DNA of 64,000 nucleotides from Australimonas brisbanensis (GCA_038147155.1 JAYQTA010000002.1:248001-312000); one strand, 5' to 3'; positions 57,071-64,000 are shown, counted from the stretch's first letter. The notes: generated from the sequence alone by a model not told the origin. Program-made: numbers and translations.

Positions 57071-58215
57071 GCTGGCCCCTGCCAACGGGCTCCTGGCTGG
57101 GCGTGGTGGGCGGCGGCCAGCTGGGCCGCATGTTCGCCGTGGAGGCACAGCGGATGGGCTACCGCGTGGGGGTCCTGGACCCGGACCCCACCTGTCCGGC
57201 GGGGCAGGTGGCCGACCGGCACGTCGCGGAGCCCTACGCCGACCCCGAGGCCCAGTGTGCGTTCGCCCAGGGCCTCTCGGCGCTCACTCTGGAGTTCGAG
57301 CACGTGGACCCGGCGGCCATCACCGGCACCGACGCCCACTGCCCCATGACGCCCAGCCCCGCCGTTGCGCTGATGAAGCGCGACCGGCTGACCGAGAAGC
57401 AGACGCTCTCCGCCCACGGCTTCCCCCTGGCCGACTTCGCGCCTGCGGGCGATGTGGCGAAGCTGCACGCTGCCGTGGCCACCATCGGCCTGCCCGCGGT
57501 GCTCAAGTCCACCACCGAGGGGTACGACGGCAAGGGCCAGCGGGTGCTGCGTACGCCGCAGGATGCCGCCGACGCCGAGGCGCTGGTAGCGGGCGAGGGC
57601 TCCCTGCGCTACGTGTTGGAACGGTTCGTTCCCTTCACCAAGGAGCTGTCGGTGATCTGCGCGCGCGGACGCGACGGTCAGACCCGCTGCTTCCCGCTGG
57701 TGGAGAACGTCCACGTGAACGGCATCCTGGACACCACCCTGGCCCCCGCGCCCGTGCCTGCTGCCGTGGCAGAGGCGGCCGCAGCGCTGGCCACGGCGCT
57801 GGCCGAGCGGCTGGACGTGGTCGGGCTGGTGGCGGCCGAGCTGTTCCTGCTGCCCGATGGTGGCCTGCTCATCAACGAACTGGCGTTCCGCCCGCACAAC
57901 TCCGGTCACTACACCATCGAGGGGTGCGCCACCTCCCAGTTCGAGCAGCTCGTGCGGGTGCTGGCGGGGCTGCCCCTGGGCTCCACCGAACTGGTGCGCG
58001 CCACGGCCATGGCCAACCTGCTGGGCGACCTGTGGCCCGCGGGCGGGGAGCCGGACTTCGCCCAGGCGCTCACGGTGGAGGGGGTGCGCCTGCACCTGTA
58101 CGGCAAGGCCGAGGCCCGGCCCGGCCGCAAGATGGGCCACCTCACCGCCACCGCTCCCACGCCCGAGCAGGCGTTGGAGCGAGTGCTGCAGGCGCGCCGG
58201 CGGCTCACCCCCTAG
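57067..58215 (+). CDS. purK: N5-carboxyaminoimidazole ribonucleotide synthase
   Basis: A 382-residue ATP-grasp enzyme that carboxylates AIR with bicarbonate, one step before PurE. It begins 'GVVGGGQLGRMFAVEAQRMGY' (in pieces), contains the ATP-grasp lysine regions 'AVLKSTTEGYDGKGQRVL' and 'LVAAELFLLPDGGLLINELAFRPHNSGHYT' in separate blocks, all normal for PurK. GTG 57067 overlaps the purE stop by four bases (GTGA); GTG 57055 is a less likely alternative. Both purine genes are complete. Confidence 0.95.
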   Translation: MSWPLPTGSWLGVVGGGQLGRMFAVEAQRMGYRVGVLDPDPTCPAGQVADRHVAEPYADPEAQCAFAQGLSALTLEFEHVDPAAITGTDAHCPMTPSPAVALMKRDRLTEKQTLSAHGFPLADFAPAGDVAKLHAAVATIGLPAVLKSTTEGYDGKGQRVLRTPQDAADAEALVAGEGSLRYVLERFVPFTKELSVICARGRDGQTRCFPLVENVHVNGILDTTLAPAPVPAAVAEAAAALATALAERLDVVGLVAAELFLLPDGGLLINELAFRPHNSGHYTIEGCATSQFEQLVRVLAGLPLGSTELVRATAMANLLGDLWPAGGEPDFAQALTVEGVRLHLYGKAEARPGRKMGHLTATAPTPEQALERVLQARRRLTP

Positions 58216-58382
58216 GCCTTCACGCCGCCTGCACAACGGCTGCACGCGCCCCGCACATCGGCCTGCACCCACATCACCGGCCCATCACGCACGGGGGCTA
58301 CGGTAAGGGTGGATCGGAAGGGTAGGGGGTGAGCCCCCTCTACCAGGGGATCCAGACCAGAGAGCGCGGTGAGGAGGTGCCG

Positions 58383-58448
58383 ATGTGTAATGTACGAGGG
58401 CAGACCACAAGCCTCCAGGGCCCCGCGAACACGACCCAGGCGCAGTGA
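58383..58448 (+). CDS. 21-residue leader-like peptide
   Basis: ATG 58383 lies five bases after AGGAGG, one of the best ribosome sites in the window, and opens a 21-codon frame (MCNVRGQTTSLQ...) ending in TGA. A structured element precedes it, and a 13-bp terminator follows 85 bases later. It may be a leader peptide of an attenuator, a small protein, or part of a dual-function RNA. Nothing in its codons marks a particular amino acid. Confidence 0.45.
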   Translation: MCNVRGQTTSLQGPANTTQAQ

Positions 58449-58532
58449 AGAACCTCGTCGGTGAGGGCGCGCCATCCGGCTCTCAAGCCGGGAGCGGCAA
58501 CGGGGCCCTGGGGCATGACAGAGCATCAGCGA

Positions 58533-58575
58533 AGAGCCCGGACGAGTCATCGTCCGGGCTCTTTTTCGTCTTTTC
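58533..58575 (+). terminator. Strong intrinsic terminator
   Basis: AGAGCCCGGACGA pairs perfectly with TCGTCCGGGCTCT over a four-base loop and is followed by TTTTTCGTCTTTT. This is the clearest rho-independent terminator in the window. The distance to purK (over 300 bases) implies a separate transcript ending here. Confidence 0.9.
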
Positions 58576-58678
58576 GCCCTGCCCGAAAGTCGCAGAGGAC
58601 ACCAGCCCGCCACGCCTGCCACCTGCGGGTGGTCGCAGGGAACGTGCGCCATCCGTCCTAGGCCGGACGCCGTAAGCA

Positions 58679-58745
58679 GTGCGGGTGAGACCTCGCGCCG
58701 AGAATCACCCGCACGGCTGAGGTGCCATCCCCCAACGGGGGGCAC
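58679..58745 (+). ncRNA. Two adjacent hairpins ahead of a small ORF, possible cis-regulatory RNA
   Basis: GTGCGGGTGA (58679-58688) pairs with TCACCCGCAC (58705-58714) over 16 bases, and GTGCC/CCCCC (from 58722) pairs with GGGGG/GGCAC to 58745 with an AAC loop. The 48-codon ORF begins 55 bases later. The compact tandem stems recall a riboswitch or leader, but no known class was recognised. Confidence 0.35.
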
Positions 58746-58799
58746 GATGGATGCGTCGAGCCCGTGGGGCGTTGAGCCTCACATATGGAGAACGCAGCC

Positions 58800-58946
58800 A
58801 TGTCCACCGCGTTAGCACTGACCCGCCGCCTGCCCCTCTTCAGCCTGCTGCTGGGCGCCAGGCCCGCCCCCGTGCTGGCCCGGCCCATCGCCGTCCCCGT
58901 GCGGGATGAATTCGGCCTTAGCGGTTCGATGCGCGTCACCTGGTAG
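58800..58946 (+). CDS. 48-residue small protein, possibly secreted
   Basis: ATG 58800 is preceded by GGAGAACGCAGCC. The 48 residues begin with a short basic/hydrophobic segment ('LTRRLPLFSLLLGARPA') that resembles a weak signal or membrane anchor and end 'GLSGSMRVTW'. The last eleven bases overlap the end of the racemase-fold gene on the other strand. No family recognised; it could be a chance ORF, though the structured leader makes it worth keeping. Confidence 0.35.
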   Translation: MSTALALTRRLPLFSLLLGARPAPVLARPIAVPVRDEFGLSGSMRVTW

Positions 58947-59718
58947 AGCGGAACAGCCCATCCAGCAGGCGGCCCCACGCACCCGGGCGCGGGGCCTGAC
59001 CCAGCGCACGCAGCAGGCCCCAGGCGAGGGCCACGTCGCCGGAGACGACGGGCACGCCCGCCTCACGTTCGGCCTCCGCCGTCTGACCCAGCAGGCGCAG
59101 CCCGCCGCCCATCACCGCCACGGCGTCCACACCCGGCGTGCGCCGCGCCGCCGCCACCGCAGCACGCCGAGCAGCCCTGATGCCCTCTGGTGAGTCGGGG
59201 TGCCAGGCCAGGCGGTCCGACTCGGCCACCGAGCCCACCACACCCTGCGTGACCCAATCCTCCAGTGAGGCGACCTTCACCCCCTGGGCGCTGAAGGCGT
59301 CCGTTGCCATCTGCCTCCACGCGGGCGTGGTGTAGTACCCGGCGGCCACCGCTATGCGCCGGGCCCCCAGGGTCGTCAACGCCTCCAGCATGGCCGCGCC
59401 CATCATCACCACGGGCACCCCGGCCGCCCCGCTCAGGCGCTCCTGCACGGTCAGCGCATCCGCTCCGTGGGACAGGGAGTAGGGAAAGCCCAATTGGCCC
59501 ACGGCGTCGGCACCGGCCTGGGAGAAGGCGAGCGCGGCGCGCTCCAGCGCGGGAGCGGCTCCCCGGATGGCCTCCAGCGGCAGCGCGGCCATGGTGCGCT
59601 GCGGCAGGTCGATGGGGATGAACGACTGCGCCACCTGGGTGCCCTGGGGGGCAACGGCGAGGAACTCGGTGGGCATGGTGTCGAAGTAGGCTGGTGGGGA
59701 GAGGAAGGCGACGCGCAA
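58936..59718 (-). CDS. Asp/Glu racemase / maleate-isomerase fold protein lacking cysteines
   Basis: A 260-residue protein of the Asp/Glu racemase superfamily, as in maleate isomerase and arylmalonate decarboxylase: 'AFSQAGADAVGQLGFPYS', 'GVPVVMMGAAMLEALTTLGARRIAVAAGYY' in parts, and 'TPGVDAVAVMGGGLRLLG'. The two catalytic cysteine positions carry other residues, and the whole protein contains no Cys, so the usual two-base chemistry cannot operate. TTG 59718 follows CTGGAGCAGACC; no ATG is available. It lies 20 bases after the cyclase gene. Confidence 0.72.
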   Translation of the reverse strand: MRVAFLSPPAYFDTMPTEFLAVAPQGTQVAQSFIPIDLPQRTMAALPLEAIRGAAPALERAALAFSQAGADAVGQLGFPYSLSHGADALTVQERLSGAAGVPVVMMGAAMLEALTTLGARRIAVAAGYYTTPAWRQMATDAFSAQGVKVASLEDWVTQGVVGSVAESDRLAWHPDSPEGIRAARRAAVAAARRTPGVDAVAVMGGGLRLLGQTAEAEREAGVPVVSGDVALAWGLLRALGQAPRPGAWGRLLDGLFRSTR

Positions 59719-59738
59719 GGTCTGCTCCAGGGAGGGGC

Positions 59739-60551
59739 TCAGTCGAGGGCGTAGACCCGGACGGGTTCGGCGAACCCCTTCACGGTGTGCAGGCCCATGT
59801 CCGAGAGCGTCGGCTCCCCCTCCCCCGCCGCCTCCCGCACCGACTCGGGGGCCAGCACCGGAGCCGGGGCGGCCAGCGCGCACAGGCGCGAGGCCAGCTG
59901 CACGCTGGCCCCAAACAACTCACAGTCCTCCTCGATGGGCTCCCCCGCCGCAAGGCCGATGCGCACCGTCATGGCCTGACCCTGTGCGGCGTGCGCCGCC
60001 TGGTCGGCGAAGGCGCGCTGGATGTCGACAGCGGCCCGCAGCGCGCCCTGCACGGAGGCGATGTAGGCCATGATGCCGTCGCCCGTGTGGTTCACCTCGC
60101 GCCCGCCGTGGGCCGCCAGCGCCTCGCGCATCAGCGCGTTGTGGGTGCGCAACAAGCCCATGGCCGCCGCATCCCCCAACAGTGAGATGAGCGCGGTGAA
60201 GTCCGCCAGGTCCGGGAACATGATGGCCCGGAACCCCGGTTCCGGCTGGGCAGCCCCGGTCTGGCCGCCGTCGGGGCCGGAGACCACGCCCAGGAACGCG
60301 GCCACCGCCTGGGGTTCCACCTCTACCACCTCGGAGGGGATGTCGCCGTGGGCGTGCTCGTGCAGACCCACCAGGGCTTCCTTGGAGTCGGCCTCGGCCA
60401 GGCAGAAGGCGGTGTGCCGGTCCTCTTCGAACCAGCACGTCACCATCCTGACCCCGTACTCGTCCTGGAGGGCCATGTCCTTCTCGTGGGCCGTCTCCAG
60501 CGTGCGCCACGTGGAACCGTCCACGAAGTGCCGGTCCATGAAAAGGGGCAT
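59739..60551 (-). CDS. DUF4242 - class III adenylate/guanylate cyclase fusion
   Basis: A 270-residue protein. Residues ~1-85 are a DUF4242 domain (SCO4226-like, known to bind nickel): 'PLFMDRHFVDGSTW', 'YGVRMVTCWFEEDRHTAFCL' and 'HEHAHGDIPSEVVEV'. Residues ~100-270 are a class III cyclase catalytic domain with metal Asp in 'FPDLADFTALI' and 'HTGDGIMAY', and the conserved 'GASVQLASRLCALA'. It may make cAMP or act as a sensor coupled to metal. ATG 60551 is chosen; no strong ribosome site. It is transcribed with the downstream racemase-fold gene. Confidence 0.82.
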   Translation of the reverse strand: MPLFMDRHFVDGSTWRTLETAHEKDMALQDEYGVRMVTCWFEEDRHTAFCLAEADSKEALVGLHEHAHGDIPSEVVEVEPQAVAAFLGVVSGPDGGQTGAAQPEPGFRAIMFPDLADFTALISLLGDAAAMGLLRTHNALMREALAAHGGREVNHTGDGIMAYIASVQGALRAAVDIQRAFADQAAHAAQGQAMTVRIGLAAGEPIEEDCELFGASVQLASRLCALAAPAPVLAPESVREAAGEGEPTLSDMGLHTVKGFAEPVRVYALD

Positions 60552-60604
60552 CGCTCTCTCTCCGTGCGCGTGCGGCGCCCGCCCAGGGTACACCAGGGAA
60601 CGCA

Positions 60605-60632
60605 GCGGGCCCGTCCAGATGGACGGGCCCGC
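60605..60632 (-). terminator. Terminator-like hairpin after the bicupin gene
   Basis: GCGGGCCCGTCC pairs perfectly with GGACGGGCCCGC over a four-base AGAT loop, 37 bases after the stop of the bicupin gene at 60669. It separates that gene from the cyclase gene on the same strand. Confidence 0.7.
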
Positions 60633-60668
60633 ACGGATAGCGACGTTGCGGGGCGTTGCCCTCGGAGG

Positions 60669-61829
60669 CTAGGTGTAGCGCTCCTCGGTCACACCGGCCT
60701 TGCCGGTGCAGTAGGGGATGAACGCCTTCATGTTGCACTGGGCGCCGGTCTTCTTGAGCTCGGCTTCGAAGATCTCGTGGATCTCGCGGGCCTCGTCCTC
60801 GTACTCGACCTGGATGCCGCCGTCCTTGAGGGAGACGTCGGCCTGCTGGCGTTGGTTGGGGACGTGGAAGCCGCCCTTGCCGTCGCGCAGGGCCATGTAG
60901 CGGGCGCGCTTGGTGCCCGTGTTGAAGTGCTGGTGGAAGGTGCCCTCGCCCGGGATGATGACGATGGAGCCGACCTGCCAGTCGCACTTGACCATGTCGG
61001 AGCGGTCGGGCTTGGTCCACAGCAGGGAGAAGCCGGCGTCACCGGACAGCAGCACCAGGTGCGCGCCGGGGCCGTGGCGGTGGGCCTTCTTGTAGGTGCC
61101 CACGGGGAACTCCGAGATGTGGTTCCCCATGTCGTTGCCGCCCATCTGCAGCATGGCGTTGATGCCGCCAGCGCCGCGGTCCTTCCAGCCGTAGAGGGCC
61201 ATGTCGGGCGCGTTGGGGATGAAGTTCGTCTCCCAGATGCGCTTGTTGTACAGGGTGCCCTTGCCGGAGAAGAAGCCCTCGTCACCGGTGTAGCGGGAGT
61301 GGAACATGAACGGGTTGTCGAAGATGAAGTCCCGGTCACGGAAGAAGCGCATCATCTGCGGGGCGTTGGTGGTGGCGATGTAGCGCACCTTCTCCGAGCC
61401 GGAGCCGTTGAAATGCTGGTAGTAGGCGTTCAGCGGCACCGTGAACAGCGCGCCCTCCTTCCACTCGAAGGTCTGCTTGTTCTTCTCGTCGTCCATCCAC
61501 ACGGTGGTGGCCCCACGGCCCTCCACGATGTAGAAGTTGATCTCGTACATGTGCTTCTCGGGCTCGGACTTGCCGCCCGGCACGATGTCCACCACGTGCA
61601 TGTCGTTGGGGACGACGGGGCTGTTGGGGATGCACACCACCGCCCCGTAGCCGCCCTTGCGCTTCCAGGGCGCGACCTCGATCTCCTTCATCTGCGGGAT
61701 GTAGTACGTCCGGTGGACGAGCACACCCTCATCGGCCAGCCAGTCCTCGTACGCGTCGGGGATGCGGAAGTCCTTCAGCCCCTCCTTGGGGGTGTCGGCC
61801 ACCTTCATGTCCGTACCCTTCATCACCAT
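60669..61829 (-). CDS. Bicupin protein (gentisate-dioxygenase-like fold)
   Basis: A 386-residue two-barrel cupin, closest by eye to the copy at 50320-51477. First barrel: 'SEPEKHMYEINFYIVEGRG'. Second barrel: 'YKKAHRHGPGAHLVLLSG' and 'TFHQHFNTGTKRARYMA', which provide the probable metal ligands. Charged N-terminal region 'LKDFRIPDAYEDWLADEGV' is shared with the others. ATG 61829 lies eight bases after GAGGAGG; ATG 61823 is an alternative. Divergent from the ACMSD-like gene, 157 bases apart. Confidence 0.8.
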   Translation of the reverse strand: MVMKGTDMKVADTPKEGLKDFRIPDAYEDWLADEGVLVHRTYYIPQMKEIEVAPWKRKGGYGAVVCIPNSPVVPNDMHVVDIVPGGKSEPEKHMYEINFYIVEGRGATTVWMDDEKNKQTFEWKEGALFTVPLNAYYQHFNGSGSEKVRYIATTNAPQMMRFFRDRDFIFDNPFMFHSRYTGDEGFFSGKGTLYNKRIWETNFIPNAPDMALYGWKDRGAGGINAMLQMGGNDMGNHISEFPVGTYKKAHRHGPGAHLVLLSGDAGFSLLWTKPDRSDMVKCDWQVGSIVIIPGEGTFHQHFNTGTKRARYMALRDGKGGFHVPNQRQQADVSLKDGGIQVEYEDEAREIHEIFEAELKKTGAQCNMKAFIPYCTGKAGVTEERYT

Positions 61830-61986
61830 AAGCGGGTCCTCCTCAGACCATTGCGATGGCGCGCAGGGTAGCGCATCACCCGTCCCCGCACAATCGACGC
61901 CTGCGGCGTCTGCACGCGGGCGCGTGAGGCGGGTGCGCGGGACGAAGCGGCGTATAGTGGGCGCCAACACGCCCCCGGAGGCAGCC

Positions 61987-63087
61987 ATGGCCACCCAGGC
62001 CCGCACCAAGCGCATCGATGCCGACACCCACTTCTTCGTGACGGTGGACTACGCCCTGCTCCGCGACGCGCTATCCGGCGTGCAACAGGCGCAGCTGCGG
62101 GAGATGATGGCCCACGATGCGCTGCGGGTGGTGGACCCGGACGGGCTGCGCGCGGCGCTCACCGGCGCCCCACTGCGAGACAAGAACGGTGACCCGGAGT
62201 GGGACATCCAAGCGCGTCTCGCGGAGATGGACCGGCTGGGCTTCGACACCCAGGTGCTCAACGTGCAGCGCGCCATGCCCACCCCGCTCAAGACCCAGGG
62301 CGATGAGCCGCTGTGGCTCCGGCGGGCCCTGGCCCCCCTATACAACGACGCATCGGCCCGCATCCAGACCGAGCACCCCGGCCGGTTCATCGGCCAGATC
62401 ACCGTGCCGTGGGACGACATCGAGGCCTCGGTGCGCGAACTGGAGCGCGCCGCCGGACTGGGACTGAAGGCCGTGGCCATCTGCGGAAGCTGGATGGACC
62501 GCAACCTGGATGCCTATGAGCTCTACCCCTTCTGGGAGGCGGTTGAGGCGCTGGGGCTGGCGTGCATGGTGCACAACCACACCCAGGGGCACCGGGGGAC
62601 GATGTACGACCACCAGACCGAGTACCCCATGGTGGGCACGGAGCGTTACCACCGCCTCCACATTGGCACCTATCTGGGCTTCGGCATCGACTACACCGTG
62701 GCCTGCGCCGCACTCACGCTGGGCGGGGTACTCGACCGCTTCCCCGGCCTGCGGTTCGCCTTCTTCGAGGCCGGGGCCACCTGGTGGGCCTACGCCATGG
62801 CGGGAGCGGACCGCTCCTTCTACATCGAGCGCGCGTGCTCGCGCACCAACACGCCGCCGTCCGAGCTCATGAGGCGCCACACCCTAACCACCGTGGAGAA
62901 CGTGGAGCCCCTGGAGCAGCTGGTGGCGGCGTACGGTGCGGACAACTTCGTCATCGGCACCGACTTCCCGCACCCGGAGTTCCAGCGCCTGCCCAACGGC
63001 CACGCCGACATCACCCAGGCGGCCATCTCCCCGGAGGACCAGGCGAAGATACTGGGCGGGAACATCGCACGGTTCCTGGAGCTCTAG
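61987..63087 (+). CDS. Amidohydrolase 2 family, ACMSD-like decarboxylase
   Basis: A 366-residue metal-dependent (beta/alpha)8 hydrolase of the aminocarboxymuconate-semialdehyde decarboxylase group. The metal motif is 'RIDADTHFFV', the His ligand region 'CMVHNHTQGHRGTMY', and the catalytic Asp 'FVIGTDFPHPEF'. The lack of HxH (here DxH) near the start is typical of this branch. ACMSD relatives decarboxylate hydroxybenzoates and muconic semialdehydes. ATG 61987 follows GGAGGCAGCC, with a TATAGT box upstream. The next gene may be cotranscribed. Confidence 0.85.
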   Translation: MATQARTKRIDADTHFFVTVDYALLRDALSGVQQAQLREMMAHDALRVVDPDGLRAALTGAPLRDKNGDPEWDIQARLAEMDRLGFDTQVLNVQRAMPTPLKTQGDEPLWLRRALAPLYNDASARIQTEHPGRFIGQITVPWDDIEASVRELERAAGLGLKAVAICGSWMDRNLDAYELYPFWEAVEALGLACMVHNHTQGHRGTMYDHQTEYPMVGTERYHRLHIGTYLGFGIDYTVACAALTLGGVLDRFPGLRFAFFEAGATWWAYAMAGADRSFYIERACSRTNTPPSELMRRHTLTTVENVEPLEQLVAAYGADNFVIGTDFPHPEFQRLPNGHADITQAAISPEDQAKILGGNIARFLEL

Positions 63088-63170
63088 CCAACCCGGTTTG
63101 CCCCTCGACTCCGGCGCCCGCTATGGTGGGCGACGCACTCTTCGGTATCACGACACAGGAGGCGCGCCAA

Positions 63171-63491
63171 TTGCTGCACGCCGTGTTCGCCACACACCTG
63201 CCCGACACCTGCCCCGCCGGCCACGCCGCACCGCGCAAGACCGCGCTGGAGGGCCTCACCCGCCTGATGGAGGAGCTGCCCTCGCGCGGCATGAACCTGG
63301 TGGGTGGCTGGGCCAACCAGTCCGCCCACGGCCTCTACCTCATCATCGAGGCACCCAACGCGCACGACGTGAACAGGGCGGTGATGGAGTTCGGCCTGGG
63401 CCGATGGAACACGCTGAACATCAACCCGGTCATCACCGTGGAGCAGTTGCGTGGGGCGCTGGAGCGGGCCATCATCGACGACCCGGTCTAG
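63171..63491 (+). CDS. Small protein, DUF3303-like
   Basis: About 106 residues from TTG 63171, which follows AGGAGG by eight bases; an in-frame ATG at 63123 has no ribosome site. The sequence 'HAVFATHLPDTCPAGHAA', 'LPSRGMNLVGGWANQSAHGLYLIIEAPN' (in parts) and 'VMEFGLGRWNTLNINPVI' has the look of a dimeric alpha-beta barrel (DUF3303/muconolactone-isomerase-like). Function unknown. It lies between the ACMSD-like and the FAD monooxygenase genes, all on the same strand. Confidence 0.65.
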   Translation: MLHAVFATHLPDTCPAGHAAPRKTALEGLTRLMEELPSRGMNLVGGWANQSAHGLYLIIEAPNAHDVNRAVMEFGLGRWNTLNINPVITVEQLRGALERAIIDDPV

Positions 63492-63589
63492 GCACGGCGC
63501 GGCCCGCTCCGTTCCCTCGGGTTGAATGGGCCTGCCTGCTGCCGTAGCCTCTGCGGAACGCCCGCGCGCTCGCGGCACAGGAGGCCCTC

Positions 63590-64000
63590 ATGGCGGAACG
63601 CACCCAAGTAATCATCGTCGGCGGCGGCCCGGTGGGGGTGGGCCTCGGCATCGAGCTGGGCATGCGCGGGGTGAACTGCACGGTGGTGGAGCGGCGCACC
63701 GAGCTCCAGCACATCCCCAAGGGGCAGGGACTCTCCCAGCGCACGCTGGAGCACTTCCACTTCTGGGGCATCGAGCAGGAGCTGCGTGAGGCGCGCATGC
63801 TGCCCAAGGGCTACCCCATCGAGGGCGTCACAGCCTACAAGGACCTGATGTCCGAGTACTGGTACCAGCCCCCCGGGCGCGGGTCGATCCGCCCCTTCTA
63901 CTACATGGCCAACGAACGGTTGCCGCAGTACGAGACGGAGAAGGTGCTGCGGGCCAAGGTCGCGACGCTTCCCAACGTCCGCGTGCTCATGGGGCGCACC
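63590..64000 (+). CDS. FAD-dependent aromatic-ring monooxygenase, N-terminal part (cut by window edge)
   Basis: 137 residues are visible before the window ends. The FAD dinucleotide motif is 'VIIVGGGPVGVGLGIELGM' and the substrate-side block 'GQGLSQRTLEHFHFWGI' follows, as in phenol/salicylate hydroxylases of the PheA/TfdB/MhpA family. The protein should be about 500 residues or more in full. ATG 63590 follows CAGGAGGCCCTC. It would hydroxylate an aromatic substrate with NAD(P)H and oxygen. Confidence 0.85.
   Translation, partial: MAERTQVIIVGGGPVGVGLGIELGMRGVNCTVVERRTELQHIPKGQGLSQRTLEHFHFWGIEQELREARMLPKGYPIEGVTAYKDLMSEYWYQPPGRGSIRPFYYMANERLPQYETEKVLRAKVATLPNVRVLMGRT

Larger units (their letters stand above)
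58216..58799. other. Structured intergenic region after purK
   Basis: No sizeable gene is seen in these 584 bases. The stretch contains a nested hairpin (58311-58353), a 21-codon ORF with a strong ribosome site (58383-58448), a strong terminator (58533-58575), then two further hairpins (58679-58714 and 58722-58745) ahead of a 48-codon ORF at 58800. The density of structure suggests a small RNA and/or leader RNAs. I could not match it to tmRNA, SRP RNA, RNase P RNA, 6S RNA or a known riboswitch. Confidence 0.55.

Noticed and set aside
58216..58800. tmRNA, RNase P RNA, SRP RNA or 6S RNA
   Set aside because: The conserved cores of these RNAs were not found; only generic hairpins and a terminator are visible.
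60348..61871. 507-codon open frame on the + strand
   Set aside because: Antisense of the bicupin and cyclase genes.

Overview
The window is one 64 kb stretch of a GC-rich bacterial chromosome, packed with genes on both strands and with very short spacers. I recognise no rRNA, tRNA, CRISPR array, transposase, integrase or phage gene. The best guess for the source is an uncultured Chloroflexota (Dehalococcoidia or SAR202-like) genome. The reasons are Thr/Pro-rich lipoprotein linkers behind an 'ACAGPEPT' lipobox, CxxC zinc-ribbon helicases, many cupin, Rieske, amidohydrolase and FAD-monooxygenase genes, and F420-type luciferase-fold enzymes. This assignment is an inference, not something the sequence proves. 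Two window-wide traits stand out: TAG is the commonest stop codon (about 48 TAG, 22 TGA and 4 TAA by hand count), and starts are usually preceded by AGGAGG-like sites, with a minority of apparently leaderless starts behind TAGGCT or TACAAT boxes.

Layout. 0-9.4 kb: a cut-off cupin gene, a beta-hydroxyacid dehydrogenase, a lipoprotein/histidine-kinase chimera, a quinone oxidoreductase, a split permease pair, a DNRLRE lipoprotein, then an operon of a NicX/M29-like enzyme, a cupin dioxygenase-like protein and a Pht5-like protein, and a bicupin gene. 9.4-13.5 kb: a complete phosphonate-type ABC transporter (phnD-C-E-E) divergent from a Crp/Fnr regulator. 13.5-16.6 kb: a decayed sensor kinase, an ABC-2 drug-type exporter and a deletion-fused ABC remnant. 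16.6-19.4 kb: a ComD/ComE-like TPP decarboxylase, class II aldolase and NMT1-like binding-protein operon. 19.6-25 kb: OsmC, Bcp, a frameshifted lipoprotein, a DEAD helicase, an LLM oxidoreductase and a GDT1 transporter. 25-28.4 kb: a zinc-uptake operon (zur-znuA-znuC-znuB) with His-rich tails. 28.4-38.7 kb: DUF3500, SEC-C, a receiver protein, a second Pht5-like protein, UxaA, an amber-interrupted lipoprotein, D-aminoacylase, a tandem VOC protein, a Clp_N protein and two prepilins. 38.7-53.8 kb: a phthalate-type Rieske oxygenase divergent from a Pht4-like dehydrogenase, then transporters, truncated globin, a TAXI protein, carboxymuconolactone decarboxylase, LOG, a second class II aldolase, dienelactone hydrolase (frameshifted), MBL, DUF952, a methyltransferase, a bicupin, an SDR and a second Rieske oxygenase (frameshifted). 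54-58.2 kb: tam, tauE, tsaC and purEK. 58.2-64 kb: a structured non-coding stretch with two tiny ORFs, a cysteine-free Asp/Glu racemase-fold protein, a DUF4242-cyclase fusion, a bicupin, an ACMSD-like amidohydrolase and a cut-off FAD monooxygenase.

Taken together the accessory genes look like a dispersed set of aromatic and carboxylic-acid degradation functions: ring dioxygenases, cis-diol dehydrogenase, dihydroxyphthalate-decarboxylase fold proteins, cupin and VOC dioxygenase folds, carboxymuconolactone decarboxylase, dienelactone hydrolase, ACMSD-like decarboxylase and maleate-isomerase fold. Four bicupin paralogues in 64 kb are the most distinctive content. Several genes are broken or chimeric: two deletion fusions, one shortened pilin, one kinase remnant, one in-frame amber and three loci with 1-nt shifts. 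Some are probably real decay, while the single-base shifts, clustered at homopolymers, may be assembly errors.
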